A stretch of 64,000 bases of DNA from JBALVT01 sp036960305 (GTDB lineage Bacteria > Pseudomonadota > Gammaproteobacteria > Pseudomonadales > Halieaceae), in NCBI GenBank assembly GCA_036960305.1, contig JBALWA010000008.1, positions 45,944-109,943 on the forward strand, in the 5' to 3' direction. Within the stretch, counting starts at the first letter, position 1. Each line of letters opens with the position of its first letter. The position numbers and the translations under genes are program-made. This document shows positions 25,189 to 34,384 of the stretch, piece after piece. The notes below the pieces were generated by a model. It searched no databases. It had not been told where the DNA came from and was given only the letters and a program-made list of their open reading frames with translations.

Positions 25189-26533
25189 TTGTCAGCGGCG
25201 CCTGCAAGGGGTGCTTCTTCAAGTAGTCGAGAGACGCCTTCATATCATCCAGTAACAGGGATGCAAGGTCGCGGCTGACGCCGTGACGAACCAGTATCCG
25301 CTGGATGGCCAGGTCTTCACAATTCGCCGGCAGCGCATAGGCGGGAACCTGCCAGCCGCGGGCCCGCAGTCGATCAGCGAAATCAAACAGGCTGAAGCCC
25401 GGATTAACGCCCTCCTTGATGCGCCAGCAGCAGGACGGAATACCGCCATCGTGTTTGCCGTCATAAATAATCTCGAAGGGGCCCAGTTTTTCAATTTCAG
25501 CGGACAGGTACTGGGCCGTGTCATAGCAGTGGCCATGGATCTTTTGGTAGCCTTCCCTCCCCAGCCGGACAAAGTTGTAATACTGGCAAACCACTTGTCC
25601 GCCGGGTCGGGAGAAATTCAGGGCTATGTCACGCATATTACCACCTAGGTAATTTACCCAAAACACCAGTTCCTCTGGCAGATCGTCGGGTTCGCGCCAG
25701 ATAGCCCAGCCCACACCTAGCGGCGAGAGGCCAAACTTGTGCCCTGATGCATTGATGGACTTGACTCGCGGCAGCCTGAAATCCCATTCAATTTCCGGGG
25801 CGCAAAAAGGCGCGAGAAAACCACCACTGGCGGCATCAACATGAATCGGAATATCAATCCCGGTCTCTTGCTGAAAATTATCCAGCGCATCTGACACGGC
25901 CTTTACCGGCTCGTACTGACCAGTGAATGTCACGCCCAGGGTTGGTACCACGCCAATGGTATTTTCGTCGCAGCGCTTTAACACCTCCTCGGGCGTCATC
26001 AACAGGCGGCCGTTCTCCATTGGGATTTCGCGATGTTCGATGTCCCAATAGCGCGTGAACTTGTGCCAGCATACCTGTACCGGGCCCGTGATCAGGTTGG
26101 GCTTGTCGATCGACTTACCTGTGGACTTGCGCTTCGCCTCCCAACGGCGCTTCATACCCATGCCACCAAGCATAGCCGCTTCGCTGGATCCGGTAGTAGA
26201 GGTACCGACAGCGTTCTCTCCCGCCGGCGAATTCCATAAATCGGAGAGCATTCGAATGCAGCGCGCCTCGATCTCCGCAGTCTGAGGATACTCATCTTTG
26301 TCGACTATGTTCTTGTCAATGCAGTCATCCATCAACTGATGTACTTCGGGCTCCTCCCAGGTCTGGCAAAATGTCGCCAGGTTCTGGCGCGAGTTTCCAT
26401 CAAGCATCAACTCGTCGTGAATCGCACTGTAAGTGGCTCGCGGGTTTTGCTCAGATGCAGGGAATGTGCTTTTCGGCAGCCCTATGCTGGAAAATTTGGA
26501 TCCATAAAGGGCGTCATTAGCGTTATCTTCCAT
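25160..26533 (-). CDS. gadB: Glutamate decarboxylase
   Basis: 457 residues from the ATG at 26533; a TTG at 26578 is possible but poor. The protein follows GadA/GadB closely: DGNSRQNLATFCQTWEEPEV, DEYPQTAEIEARCIRMLSDL, TTGSSEAAMLGGMGMKRRWE, and the PLP-lysine motif SGHKFGLSPLGVGW with HVDAASGGFLAPF before it. It converts glutamate to GABA while consuming a proton, as in acid resistance. No GadC antiporter gene is adjacent; instead the coupled gene encodes an unrelated membrane protein. The typical C-terminal GadB autoinhibitory tail with His (here SGFHH) is present. Confidence 0.92.
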   Translation of the reverse strand: MEDNANDALYGSKFSSIGLPKSTFPASEQNPRATYSAIHDELMLDGNSRQNLATFCQTWEEPEVHQLMDDCIDKNIVDKDEYPQTAEIEARCIRMLSDLWNSPAGENAVGTSTTGSSEAAMLGGMGMKRRWEAKRKSTGKSIDKPNLITGPVQVCWHKFTRYWDIEHREIPMENGRLLMTPEEVLKRCDENTIGVVPTLGVTFTGQYEPVKAVSDALDNFQQETGIDIPIHVDAASGGFLAPFCAPEIEWDFRLPRVKSINASGHKFGLSPLGVGWAIWREPDDLPEELVFWVNYLGGNMRDIALNFSRPGGQVVCQYYNFVRLGREGYQKIHGHCYDTAQYLSAEIEKLGPFEIIYDGKHDGGIPSCCWRIKEGVNPGFSLFDFADRLRARGWQVPAYALPANCEDLAIQRILVRHGVSRDLASLLLDDMKASLDYLKKHPLQAPLTSDEASGFHH

Positions 26534-26625
26534 GGTATTCGGCTCTTGTGTCGGTATTTCGGTACAAAAATGGCCCAACTATTCTGCTCTACGCCGATAA
26601 TCGTTGCCTCATATAATATTCGGCC

Positions 26626-29600
26626 TCAACTCGCTAGGGCGCTGGTAGAATTTTCAGGACGCGCATCGTCAGGTTCAATGACGTTGTGCTCGCTAGCCAG
26701 GAAGGTATAAATCGACGGTAGCATAAACAGTGTGAACAACGTGCCAACCGACATCCCTACCGCGATGACTATGCCGATGGAAAACCGACTCTCGGCGCCA
26801 GCGCCAGTGGCTATCACCAGAGGCAGCACACCGATTACCATGCAGGCGGTGGTCATCAATACCGGCCGTAGTCGAACACCTGCGGACTTGAGGATAGCAT
26901 CATGGCGGTTAAGGCCTTCATCTCGCTGCAGGTCGTTGGCAAACTGCACAATCAAAATACCGTGCTTGCTAATTAGGCCGATCAAGGTCACCAGACCCAC
27001 CTCGGTGTAGATATTGAGCGTCGCCATGCCAAAGTACAGCGGTAGCATGGCGCCGAATATCGAAAGCGGCACGGTAGTGAGAATAACCAGCGGATCGCGG
27101 AAGCTCTCGAACTGTGCAGCTAGCACGAGGTAGATGATTACTATAGCCAGAAAAAAAGTGGCTATCAGTGAGCTGCCTTCCTGCAGGAACTGTCGCAATT
27201 GGCCTGATGCGTCCAGCAGATAACTCTCAGGCAGTATATCCTTTGCCTGCGCCAACATGTATTCGTGAGCTTCCTGCAGGCTCACACCAGGCATCATTTT
27301 ACCCTCAATGGTAGCGCTGTTGAGTTGCTGGAACTGGTTGTTCTGCGAGGGTCGAACGCTCTTATTCACTTCAATCACGCCTGATAGCGGTACCATGGAA
27401 CCGTCTGCACTGCGCAAGAAGTACGTGCTCAGCGCCGCCTTGTCCAGTCGGGACTCGCGCGGCACCTCTGAGATCACCTGGTAGCTGCGCCCTTCCAGTG
27501 AGAAATAGTTTATAAAGCTCTCGCTGAGATAGGCCTGCAATACCTTGCCGATTTCCTGGGCGTTGATACCCAGAGTGGCGGCTTTGTCACGATTGATCGA
27601 TATCTCCAACTGGGGTCGGTTCATCTTTAGGTCATTTTTTACAAAGATAAATTTTCCGCTGCTGGAGCCGGCCTCAGTGAGCTTTTCAACGTGGGCGTAC
27701 ATTGTTTCAAGGTTGTCGATAGCCGACTTGATCACCAACTGATAGGGCAAGCCCTGTGGTGTTCCAGGTAACACTGGTGGTGAGAAGGTGTAGGTTTGCA
27801 AGCCAGGATATTCTTGTAGTTCGGCCTGCATGGCGTGTTCAATCTCCTGGGCGGTGCGCTCGCGCGAGTCCCAGTCAGTCAAAATGTCGATACCAAATAA
27901 AGTGGAGTTATTCTTGTAGCCGTAAATACTGAATGAGGTTTGAGTCTCTTTCAGCTCGCTGAACATCTTTTCCACCGGCTTGGCCGTTGCTTTCAGATAA
28001 TCGGTATTGGCATAGATGGGGCCGGTGCCCATGACCATTACTGCGCCCTGGTCTTCCTCCGGAGCCAGCTCCTGAGCCGTGTTCATCAGCATAAACACCA
28101 GTGCTACCAAGATGGTAGCGGCCAGTGGCCACACGAAGGTCCGGTTGGCCAGCAGAACACTTAGCCGCCTCTCGTAGGCCTCACGCAAACGTTCCAGTAC
28201 TGCGTTGATGCGTTTAACATTCGGGGTGTTAACCGCCTCGAGATTAAGCACGCGCGAACACATCATCGGCGATAGCGTGAGCGCAATGAATCCTGATATC
28301 AGGACCGCGCCAGCAAGGGTGAAAGCAAACTCGGTAAACAGCGAGCCGGTGAGCCCGCCCATGAATCCGATGGGGGCGTAGACGGCTGCCAGGGTGATGG
28401 TCATGGAGATCACTGGCGACGCTATCTCGCGGGCGCTTTGCAGTGCGGCCTGCAACGGTGCCACGCCGTCTTCCAAATGTCGGGTGGTGTTTTCTACTAC
28501 CACGATGGCGTCATCCACTACCAGCGAGATAGCCAGCACCAACGCCAGCAGTGTTAGCAGATTGATGCTGAAGCCCAGGGCAAGCATGACAAAGAGCGTG
28601 CCGATCAGTGACAGTGGAATGGTTAGCACTGGAATGAGTACCGAGCGCATGTTACCCAGGAACAGGAACACCACCACTATCACGATCAAGAGCGCCTCAA
28701 CCAGGGTTCGGGTTACTTCTTCAATCGAAGTGCTGATATAGCGGGTGGAGTCATAGCTCATCTTCAAGCTTATGCTAGCCGGGGCCGCACCCTGAACCTC
28801 TGGCATGACTTTGTAAATACCAGCGATCACGTCCAGCGGGTTCGAATCGGCGGTGTTCGATATGGCGATCATTACACTGGATTCGCCAGCCGCGGACACC
28901 TCCTCGTCATAGTTATTGGCGCCAAGCTCGACGGTGGCGATATCGCGCATTCGCACTAGGCGTCCATCCACCGATTTGATGGTGATATTTTCGAATTGCT
29001 CCACGGTTTGCAGGTCAGTCTTTGTATTTATATCGATTTCAATGAACTTCCCCTTGAATCGACCGGATGCGCTCACGGCATTATTTTTCTGTATAGCATC
29101 CTGTACGTCTCGAGCATCTATCGACAGGGCTGACATTTTCATTGGATTCAGCCACAGGCGCATGGCAAAATCCTTTTCACCCAATATATCGATCTCATTG
29201 ACGCCATTTATTGATGAAAACAGGGGTACTGCGACCCGACTCACAAAGTCCGAGGTTTGTTGGGTTTGCAGAGTAGGCGAGGTGAATGCCAGGTAAGCTA
29301 CCGGAGGCTGCGACGAGGATTTGGTAATGCTGGAATCCTGGGTACCCTCCGGCAACCGATACTTCACCTGTTGCACAAGGGCCAGCACCTCTGCCAATGC
29401 GGCGTCGGTAGGATAATCGAGCTTTAGGTAAAGGGTAATTGTGGAGAGGCCCATCTCGTTCTGGGCATACATGTAATCAATGCCTTCCGTCTGTGCCACC
29501 TTTTGCTGTATGGGCTGGGTGACATAGCCCTGCACATTGCTGGCACTAGCCCCCGGATAAACGGTACTGATGGTGATAACCCCGGTCTCCATCTGCGGGT

Positions 29601-29709
29601 ATTGCCTTACCTGCAGGTCCTGAAGGGCCTTCATGCCAAGTACAAACAACACCATGCTGAGAACGATAGCCAGCACCGGGCGGCGGATGAATATATCAGT
29701 GAAGGACAT
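26626..29709 (-). CDS. RND efflux transporter permease
   Basis: 1027 residues, normal AcrB/MexF size. It begins MSFTDIFIRRPVLAIVLSM and shows the twelve-helix RND layout with two large periplasmic loops; the helix 4 region LLTLLALVLAISLVVDDAIV carries the proton-relay Asp pair (DD), and GGLTGSLFTEFAFTLAGAV and LVTLIGLISKHGILIVQFAN are typical. The sequence style (VQGYVTQPIQQKVAQTEGID) fits the MdtB/MexK/multidrug HAE-1 group. The adaptor gene ends 2 bases upstream, forming a two-gene operon; no outer-membrane TolC-type gene is adjacent. Confidence 0.94.
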   Translation of the reverse strand: MSFTDIFIRRPVLAIVLSMVLFVLGMKALQDLQVRQYPQMETGVITISTVYPGASASNVQGYVTQPIQQKVAQTEGIDYMYAQNEMGLSTITLYLKLDYPTDAALAEVLALVQQVKYRLPEGTQDSSITKSSSQPPVAYLAFTSPTLQTQQTSDFVSRVAVPLFSSINGVNEIDILGEKDFAMRLWLNPMKMSALSIDARDVQDAIQKNNAVSASGRFKGKFIEIDINTKTDLQTVEQFENITIKSVDGRLVRMRDIATVELGANNYDEEVSAAGESSVMIAISNTADSNPLDVIAGIYKVMPEVQGAAPASISLKMSYDSTRYISTSIEEVTRTLVEALLIVIVVVFLFLGNMRSVLIPVLTIPLSLIGTLFVMLALGFSINLLTLLALVLAISLVVDDAIVVVENTTRHLEDGVAPLQAALQSAREIASPVISMTITLAAVYAPIGFMGGLTGSLFTEFAFTLAGAVLISGFIALTLSPMMCSRVLNLEAVNTPNVKRINAVLERLREAYERRLSVLLANRTFVWPLAATILVALVFMLMNTAQELAPEEDQGAVMVMGTGPIYANTDYLKATAKPVEKMFSELKETQTSFSIYGYKNNSTLFGIDILTDWDSRERTAQEIEHAMQAELQEYPGLQTYTFSPPVLPGTPQGLPYQLVIKSAIDNLETMYAHVEKLTEAGSSSGKFIFVKNDLKMNRPQLEISINRDKAATLGINAQEIGKVLQAYLSESFINYFSLEGRSYQVISEVPRESRLDKAALSTYFLRSADGSMVPLSGVIEVNKSVRPSQNNQFQQLNSATIEGKMMPGVSLQEAHEYMLAQAKDILPESYLLDASGQLRQFLQEGSSLIATFFLAIVIIYLVLAAQFESFRDPLVILTTVPLSIFGAMLPLYFGMATLNIYTEVGLVTLIGLISKHGILIVQFANDLQRDEGLNRHDAILKSAGVRLRPVLMTTACMVIGVLPLVIATGAGAESRFSIGIVIAVGMSVGTLFTLFMLPSIYTFLASEHNVIEPDDARPENSTSALAS

Positions 29710-29711
29710 GG

Positions 29712-30845
29712 CTATTGCCCCGTGACAGCGGTGGGGTCTAGCTTCACATTATTGTTAATAGTGACCACAGAGGTGGCTTTTAGTTGTTGCTGGTTTGAGG
29801 TCACAACCTGGTCACCTACTTTCACCCCTGCGCTGACGGCCACGACTGAATCACGCTCTGCCAACACCTCCACCGCGCGTTGCTCTATATTAAAGCGCTT
29901 GTCAGATGAACCCTCGTCTAAAGATTCGTCCGCGTCTCCTATCACGTAGACCAGGTCACCATAGAGCGAGTAAGTCACTGCTACTGCGGGTAGTTCAACG
30001 ACTGCCGCGGACTCCTGGGTCACTACCGTTATCTCTACATACATGCCAGGTACTAGCGGGTTATCGGCGCTATTCAGTCTCGCACGCACATCAACGTTGC
30101 GCGAATTGGGGTCGATTTTTGGGCTGATTGCTGCGATGGTGGCTGTATAGGTTTTCCCCGGGTAGGCATCGCTGCGCACTTCCACCGCCAGTCCTGTTTC
30201 CAGCTTCGGCAGGTCGATTTCGGATAAGCTGAAGTCGACAAATAGTACTGAAATGTCCTGCAGGTTAACGATTGCTGTTCCAGGGCGAACGAACTCGCCA
30301 ACATTAGCCTGACGAATGCCCAGCCGACCTGAAAATGGCGCGCTTATAGACATGTAGTCAATCTTGGTACGGGTGGTGTGCGCGATGGCCTGGTTAGTCT
30401 GCAGTGTTAGGAATACCCGGTCATAGGTTGCCTGTGAAGCGCTTTTTTCCTTTACTAGTTTTCCGTAACGTTCCACATCCAACTGCGCGAGTCGTACCTT
30501 GGCCTCATCGCGTTCCAGTTCATCCTGTTCCAGCTGATCGTCCAGTTGTACTAGCAGGTCGCCGGCGGTAACGGTATCGCCGGATTGGAAGTGAATAGAT
30601 TTCACCTGTCCTCCAAGCAGCGGAGTGACATCCACTGCATCATTGGCGGTCACTTCGCCCACCGCCTCAATACGAGTCACCCAGTTGGATTTGTTAGCCA
30701 CCAGCGTGGTAACCGGAATTGGGGGCGGAGAATATGCAGCGAGTCGCTCAGCCACGAGGTGCTGCTTCAAAAAATAAAACCCAAACACGACAACCAGGAT
30801 GACAGTGATCAACCCACTGATCAGTAACTTCATTTTATTGTTCAT
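29712..30845 (-). CDS. RND efflux periplasmic adaptor subunit (MFP/HlyD family)
   Basis: 377 residues. One N-terminal membrane segment (LLISGLITVILVVVFGFYFL) is followed by barrel-sandwich halves (VTRIEAVGEVTANDAVDVTP, SAPFSGRLGIRQANVGEFV), an alpha-hairpin between them (residues about 105-155) and a beta-barrel domain (VDFSLSEIDLPKLETGLAV). It links the RND pump to an outer-membrane channel. It is the first gene of the operon. Confidence 0.92.
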   Translation of the reverse strand: MNNKMKLLISGLITVILVVVFGFYFLKQHLVAERLAAYSPPPIPVTTLVANKSNWVTRIEAVGEVTANDAVDVTPLLGGQVKSIHFQSGDTVTAGDLLVQLDDQLEQDELERDEAKVRLAQLDVERYGKLVKEKSASQATYDRVFLTLQTNQAIAHTTRTKIDYMSISAPFSGRLGIRQANVGEFVRPGTAIVNLQDISVLFVDFSLSEIDLPKLETGLAVEVRSDAYPGKTYTATIAAISPKIDPNSRNVDVRARLNSADNPLVPGMYVEITVVTQESAAVVELPAVAVTYSLYGDLVYVIGDADESLDEGSSDKRFNIEQRAVEVLAERDSVVAVSAGVKVGDQVVTSNQQQLKATSVVTINNNVKLDPTAVTGQ

Positions 30846-30961
30846 GCTTATGCCTGTGTAATTAACTTAGGTAGTATAGCTAGGGCGTTTTTAGCATTCT
30901 TGCTATATTAGTATCTGGTCTCCGGGAAACTCAGTTTTCAGTCTCAAGCAGTTGCCCTTAC

Positions 30962-31243
30962 TCAGCCAGCTAACTGTACGTGGGAACGAACTTTATGCCT
31001 ACCCAAATTGAATAGATTCGACACAGCTGCGCGAGCACCCAGAAATCTCTGTGTCTGCCCGACTGACTTGAACCTCCGGAATCCCGGACCACGCATCACT
31101 CGCTCTCTCACCCTGGTCGCCTCATGCGACTGCTCGGCCAGTAAATCTTCAATATCTCGGTGGCTGAGATTGAATCTGTAGTAGAGCCAGACTGCGTAGG
31201 AGATGATATCGGGAGGGAATCTATGCCGTTTATATGTATTCAT
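30962..31243 (-). pseudogene. IS6-family transposase with in-frame internal deletion
   Basis: A complete frame of 93 codons from ATG to stop. Residues 1-37 (MNTYKRHRFPPDIISYAVWL to LLAE) are the normal IS6 start; residues 38 on (QSHEATRVRERVMRGPGF) are the normal C-terminal part. Everything from the first Asp to just before the last Glu is missing compared with the copy at 22195-22838. The junction joins LLAE directly to QSHEATR, and the corresponding bases in the intact copy (GGCTGAAC and GGCAGAGC) give a short microhomology. The frame is preserved, but two catalytic residues are gone. Confidence 0.85.
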
Positions 31244-31285
31244 TGACCGATAATACCAACTTTGGCGACTTTACTTGTCGGTACC
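31244..31285 (-). mobile_element. IS6-family terminal inverted repeat
   Basis: The terminal segment upstream of the deleted transposase ends with TTTACTTGTCGGTACC (31270-31285), the inverse of the end at 22145. It stops 9 bases from the stop codon of the DUF3604 gene. No matching opposite end was found near 30950, so the far side is probably truncated or diverged. Confidence 0.7.
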
Positions 31286-31294
31286 ATCCAAAGT

Positions 31295-33151
31295 CTAGGG
31301 CGTGTACCAGATAGGAGAAGTGTAAGCCCTCTCTTGTTGCTCCGCTGGTACGCTTGGGGGCCGATCAACGCCAAAGAATGCCGCGTCATGCGTTGTCCAG
31401 CGCGGCGTGGGGATTTCAAGCACACGTACGTAGTAGAACGCACTTTCCTTGGGGTCGAAGTCCGGATCTTGCCAGTACGCCATCTGTGTGACATCACCAA
31501 TGCTATTTACATAGCTGGCGGCATCTACATTCACCGTACTGCCCACGGCCCGCTCGCATCTCTGGTTGGCGCTGATCGCGCGACCATCCGAACAGGCAAC
31601 ATCATAAATCTGTTCCTGTAACTCACCCTTACTGTCCAGCCAGCCCTTAATAATTTGCGTCCTATCCAGATTGGCGCCATCGGGGTCGCGCATGGCGCGG
31701 ACCATGAGTCGCGGGGCTTTACCTTTCGGGGCGGCAGTCAGGTCGCCGCCCATAGGTACGCCACCGAGATAGCCTGTGTTGGCAAAATCCGGGCGCTGTA
31801 CATCTGCCTCATCGTAGTCCCAGCCGGCGAACAAGCGAACCGTCATGCGCGTACCGGTCGTGGCGTAGGTTTCCTTGCGCTGCATGGCATCCCATAGTGA
31901 TTCACGCGTATTCTCACGCGACCAGATACCCTGCAAACCAGAAGCGATAGTCTCGAACTCGTAGGTGGCAGTACCGACCTCGTCCGGGTCCGGAATGATC
32001 TGCCCCTTGAAGCGGTCGGCACTGGGTTCCATCAGCGAAATCTTGCCGAAATTATTCTCCTCCCGCGTCGTGGATAGTGAGGTATGGGCATCGGTCGCTC
32101 CCACCACGCCAAACTTGAACGGGTTCACCCCGAGTTTCTGCTCCATTTGCAGACCGATTTTCAAAGCGCTGCGTGCATATTCATTGGGCAGCATCTCTGG
32201 TGTTTTTACCTCACCATTCCAGTTACCGCGATCCCAATTCTCGTAATCGGCGAATTCATCTGTTGGCGACAAGATGGGGTGAGCCTCACCATCACCTTTC
32301 ATTTGTGTTATCTCGTACAGTGGCTCCCACTTTGCACGTCGCTCGGCATAGTCGCGATCTATCGGCGAACCGGATAGTGTCTCAGTAGCAAACATCACGC
32401 CATTGGAGATATTGCCGTTATGCGGAATGGCCAGCACCTGTCCCCCGGTTTTTTCTTCATAGCCAGCCATCCATCGCCAAAGGTCCTCTGGATCTGCTGA
32501 ATCATATGCCGGGAACGGCAAAACCTGTTTGGCCTCCTCTCCACCGTCACGCATTACAACTACCCGGTGCAGGTTATTGCCCTGCGGGGCCGATGACCAT
32601 TCGTAACCTATAAACGCGGTAAACGCGCCGGGCTGATTGTGCGTTTCCGCATAGCCGATGATTTCCTCCCAGACGGATCGAGTCAGACTTTCATCAGTCA
32701 GCGGATTGTTGCCCCCGACGATGACATTAAGCCCCCAGGTTTCAAACGCATCGTATATATCGCCTTTTTTGTAGAGGTCGTGAGTTTTGCGACCGACTTC
32801 GCTTTCCAGGATAGCGGGGTCCGAGCGCTCAATCAGCACGGCCACGCCCAGGCTCTCAGCGTGGTCGGCGACGACCAGCCAGTCCAGTGGCCGCACCAGT
32901 TTGACATCCTGGCCCGAACTGGCGGTTACCTGTTGTCCTTTCGCAAAACGGTAGGCGGCATCCGGACTCAGGGTATTGCCGACCAGGCCCGCATCCCATG
33001 AGTAGGAGGTATGCAGGTGGGAATCACCCCAGTACACGCGGTTGGGATGAGTCTGGTCCACGTAGGGCGAGTATTCCCCGGCCCCGGCAGAAGCAGCGGA
33101 CATCGAGAGCGCCAACAACATACCCAAAGTAGTGCTTTGAAATTCGGTCAT
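31295..33151 (-). CDS. DUF3604 domain protein, exported
   Basis: 618 residues with a signal peptide (TLGMLLALSMSAASAGAGE, cleavage near 24). The DUF3604 family signature is seen in NRVYWGDSHLHTSYSWDAGL at about 38-57, VVADHAESLGV, FIGYEWSSAPQGNNLHRVV and AIPHNGNISNG. The HLH and DHAE pieces resemble metal-binding motifs of PHP-type hydrolases. The family is common in marine and soil Proteobacteria, with a metal-dependent hydrolase role suspected. The C-terminal YTSPIWYTP is the normal family end, so the IS6 end beyond it did not truncate the gene. Confidence 0.88.
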   Translation of the reverse strand: MTEFQSTTLGMLLALSMSAASAGAGEYSPYVDQTHPNRVYWGDSHLHTSYSWDAGLVGNTLSPDAAYRFAKGQQVTASSGQDVKLVRPLDWLVVADHAESLGVAVLIERSDPAILESEVGRKTHDLYKKGDIYDAFETWGLNVIVGGNNPLTDESLTRSVWEEIIGYAETHNQPGAFTAFIGYEWSSAPQGNNLHRVVVMRDGGEEAKQVLPFPAYDSADPEDLWRWMAGYEEKTGGQVLAIPHNGNISNGVMFATETLSGSPIDRDYAERRAKWEPLYEITQMKGDGEAHPILSPTDEFADYENWDRGNWNGEVKTPEMLPNEYARSALKIGLQMEQKLGVNPFKFGVVGATDAHTSLSTTREENNFGKISLMEPSADRFKGQIIPDPDEVGTATYEFETIASGLQGIWSRENTRESLWDAMQRKETYATTGTRMTVRLFAGWDYDEADVQRPDFANTGYLGGVPMGGDLTAAPKGKAPRLMVRAMRDPDGANLDRTQIIKGWLDSKGELQEQIYDVACSDGRAISANQRCERAVGSTVNVDAASYVNSIGDVTQMAYWQDPDFDPKESAFYYVRVLEIPTPRWTTHDAAFFGVDRPPSVPAEQQERAYTSPIWYTP

Positions 33152-33210
33152 CGTAAACTCCCTGAATGATCCTGTCGGATACTGAAAATTTAAGTCCCCG
33201 TAGCCTCTCT

Positions 33211-33672
33211 CTACTCACAGAGAAAAACAGGAATCCGTCGCTCAGTTCTTTTCTGATACTGCTCGTAGGGTGGATAGTACTCAACGCAAGTGGGCCAGAG
33301 GAGAGCTTTCTCTTCCTCATCGACGCGTCGGGCAGTCAGCTTCCTGGTTTGACCCTCATGCGTAATTTCGATGTTCGGGTTTTTTACCAAGTTGTGATAC
33401 CAAGCGGGATGCTTTGGCGCTCCGCCTTGTGAAGCAACCAGAATAAATCCGTTTTCATGAGGAACATACATCAACGGTATGGTTATCGTTCGGCCGGATT
33501 TGGCGCCCTTCATAGTCACCACTACGATGGGCATCCCCTCCAGTTTGTTCATCAAGCGCCCACCAGAGAGCTTATAGACTAGAACGTTGATCCTTGTGAA
33601 AATTTTCAGAATCCAACGCGGGGGTGGCTTTCCGTAGTCGTCAGTGGTTTTTGCTTCAACCGGTTTAACCAT
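33211..33672 (-). CDS. Nitroreductase/deazaflavin-dependent oxidoreductase family protein (DUF385)
   Basis: 153 residues. The core MNKLEGMPIVVVTMKGAKSG, RTITIPLMYVPHENGFILVA and PKHPAWYHNLVKNPNIEI is characteristic of the split-barrel Ddn family, whose mycobacterial members use coenzyme F420. The C-terminal R-x-D-E-E-K-ALLWPTCVEYYPPYEQYQ continues the family pattern. F420 is uncommon in gammaproteobacteria, so the cofactor here (F420, FMN or haem) is open. The gene lies between the DUF3604 gene and an IS6 remnant, all on the same strand. Confidence 0.85.
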   Translation of the reverse strand: MVKPVEAKTTDDYGKPPPRWILKIFTRINVLVYKLSGGRLMNKLEGMPIVVVTMKGAKSGRTITIPLMYVPHENGFILVASQGGAPKHPAWYHNLVKNPNIEITHEGQTRKLTARRVDEEEKALLWPTCVEYYPPYEQYQKRTERRIPVFLCE

Positions 33673-33728
33673 AGTGCGATTACTCCAGAATAAATTGTTT
33701 AACCCGAAGCACTGTTGCTGCTGCCCTC

Positions 33729-33801
33729 GGGTGGGAATCTATGACGCGTCTAAGTATTCATTTGCCGACTCTATCAATTTCAGCAAGTCAATTTGGCAAT
33801 G
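33729..33801 (-). mobile_element. Solo IS6-family end with transposase start
   Basis: On the minus strand the ATG at 33761 gives N-T-stop-T-RHRFPPE, the same opening as the IS6 transposase at 31243 apart from the stop. The outer part (TATCAATTTCAGCAAGTCAATTTGG) is a diverged form of the terminal repeat at 24250-24290. Only this end remains. Confidence 0.6.
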
Positions 33802-33807
33802 CTGGTT

Positions 33808-34245
33808 TCAGCGAACGACGAGACATGAACATTTTGCATGATTACAGATGCGATGGGATACGCTGCCCAGCAGCAAACCCGCTAGATCGCTGTGTCCCAG
33901 GCTTCCAACAACGATCAGATCGGCTCCTATCTCCTCAGCCCTTGCCAAGATCGAGTTTCCGGGTGCGCTGTCATCGAAAATATTGTGCAGGGTGACTTCT
34001 CCACCATAACTCTGTTTCGCCCTGGAGGCGGCTTCACTTAATAAGTTCTCACCGATTTTTCGTAATGTGTTGCTAGGAAGTACCGAAACCACCGAAGCGG
34101 ACCCCATACTAATCGGGCGAATTTCGGCAGCATGTACAAGGTGCAGATCTGAGCTATTTGATGCGGCTATGCTGCAAGCTGTGTCCAGAGCCTTGTTAGC
34201 ATGATCTGAACCGTCCAGAGCTACCAAAATGGTGTTAAACATCAT
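33808..34245 (-). CDS. Universal stress protein (UspA family)
   Basis: 145 residues. MFNTILVALDGSDHANKALD at the start and the ATP-binding signature VVGSLGHSDLAGLLLGSVSH (G-x2-G-x9-G-S) near 115-134 place it with the ATP-binding Usp subgroup. Usually a cytoplasmic dimer induced under growth arrest or oxidative stress. It is preceded by a 139-bp region toward the nitroreductase-like gene and is probably a single transcript. Confidence 0.92.
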   Translation of the reverse strand: MMFNTILVALDGSDHANKALDTACSIAASNSSDLHLVHAAEIRPISMGSASVVSVLPSNTLRKIGENLLSEAASRAKQSYGGEVTLHNIFDDSAPGNSILARAEEIGADLIVVGSLGHSDLAGLLLGSVSHRICNHAKCSCLVVR

Positions 34246-34384
34246 TGATGTCCTTAGGGTGTTCTATAGGCTTGAGTAAAGGATAGTACCCTGTAAAAGT
34301 GTTTACAATTGAATGAGTGATCGCGCACGATTCAATCCGCCGGTTCCTTGCGCGAGATCAAGAGCCTCGGTGTTTCCGCTTCAA

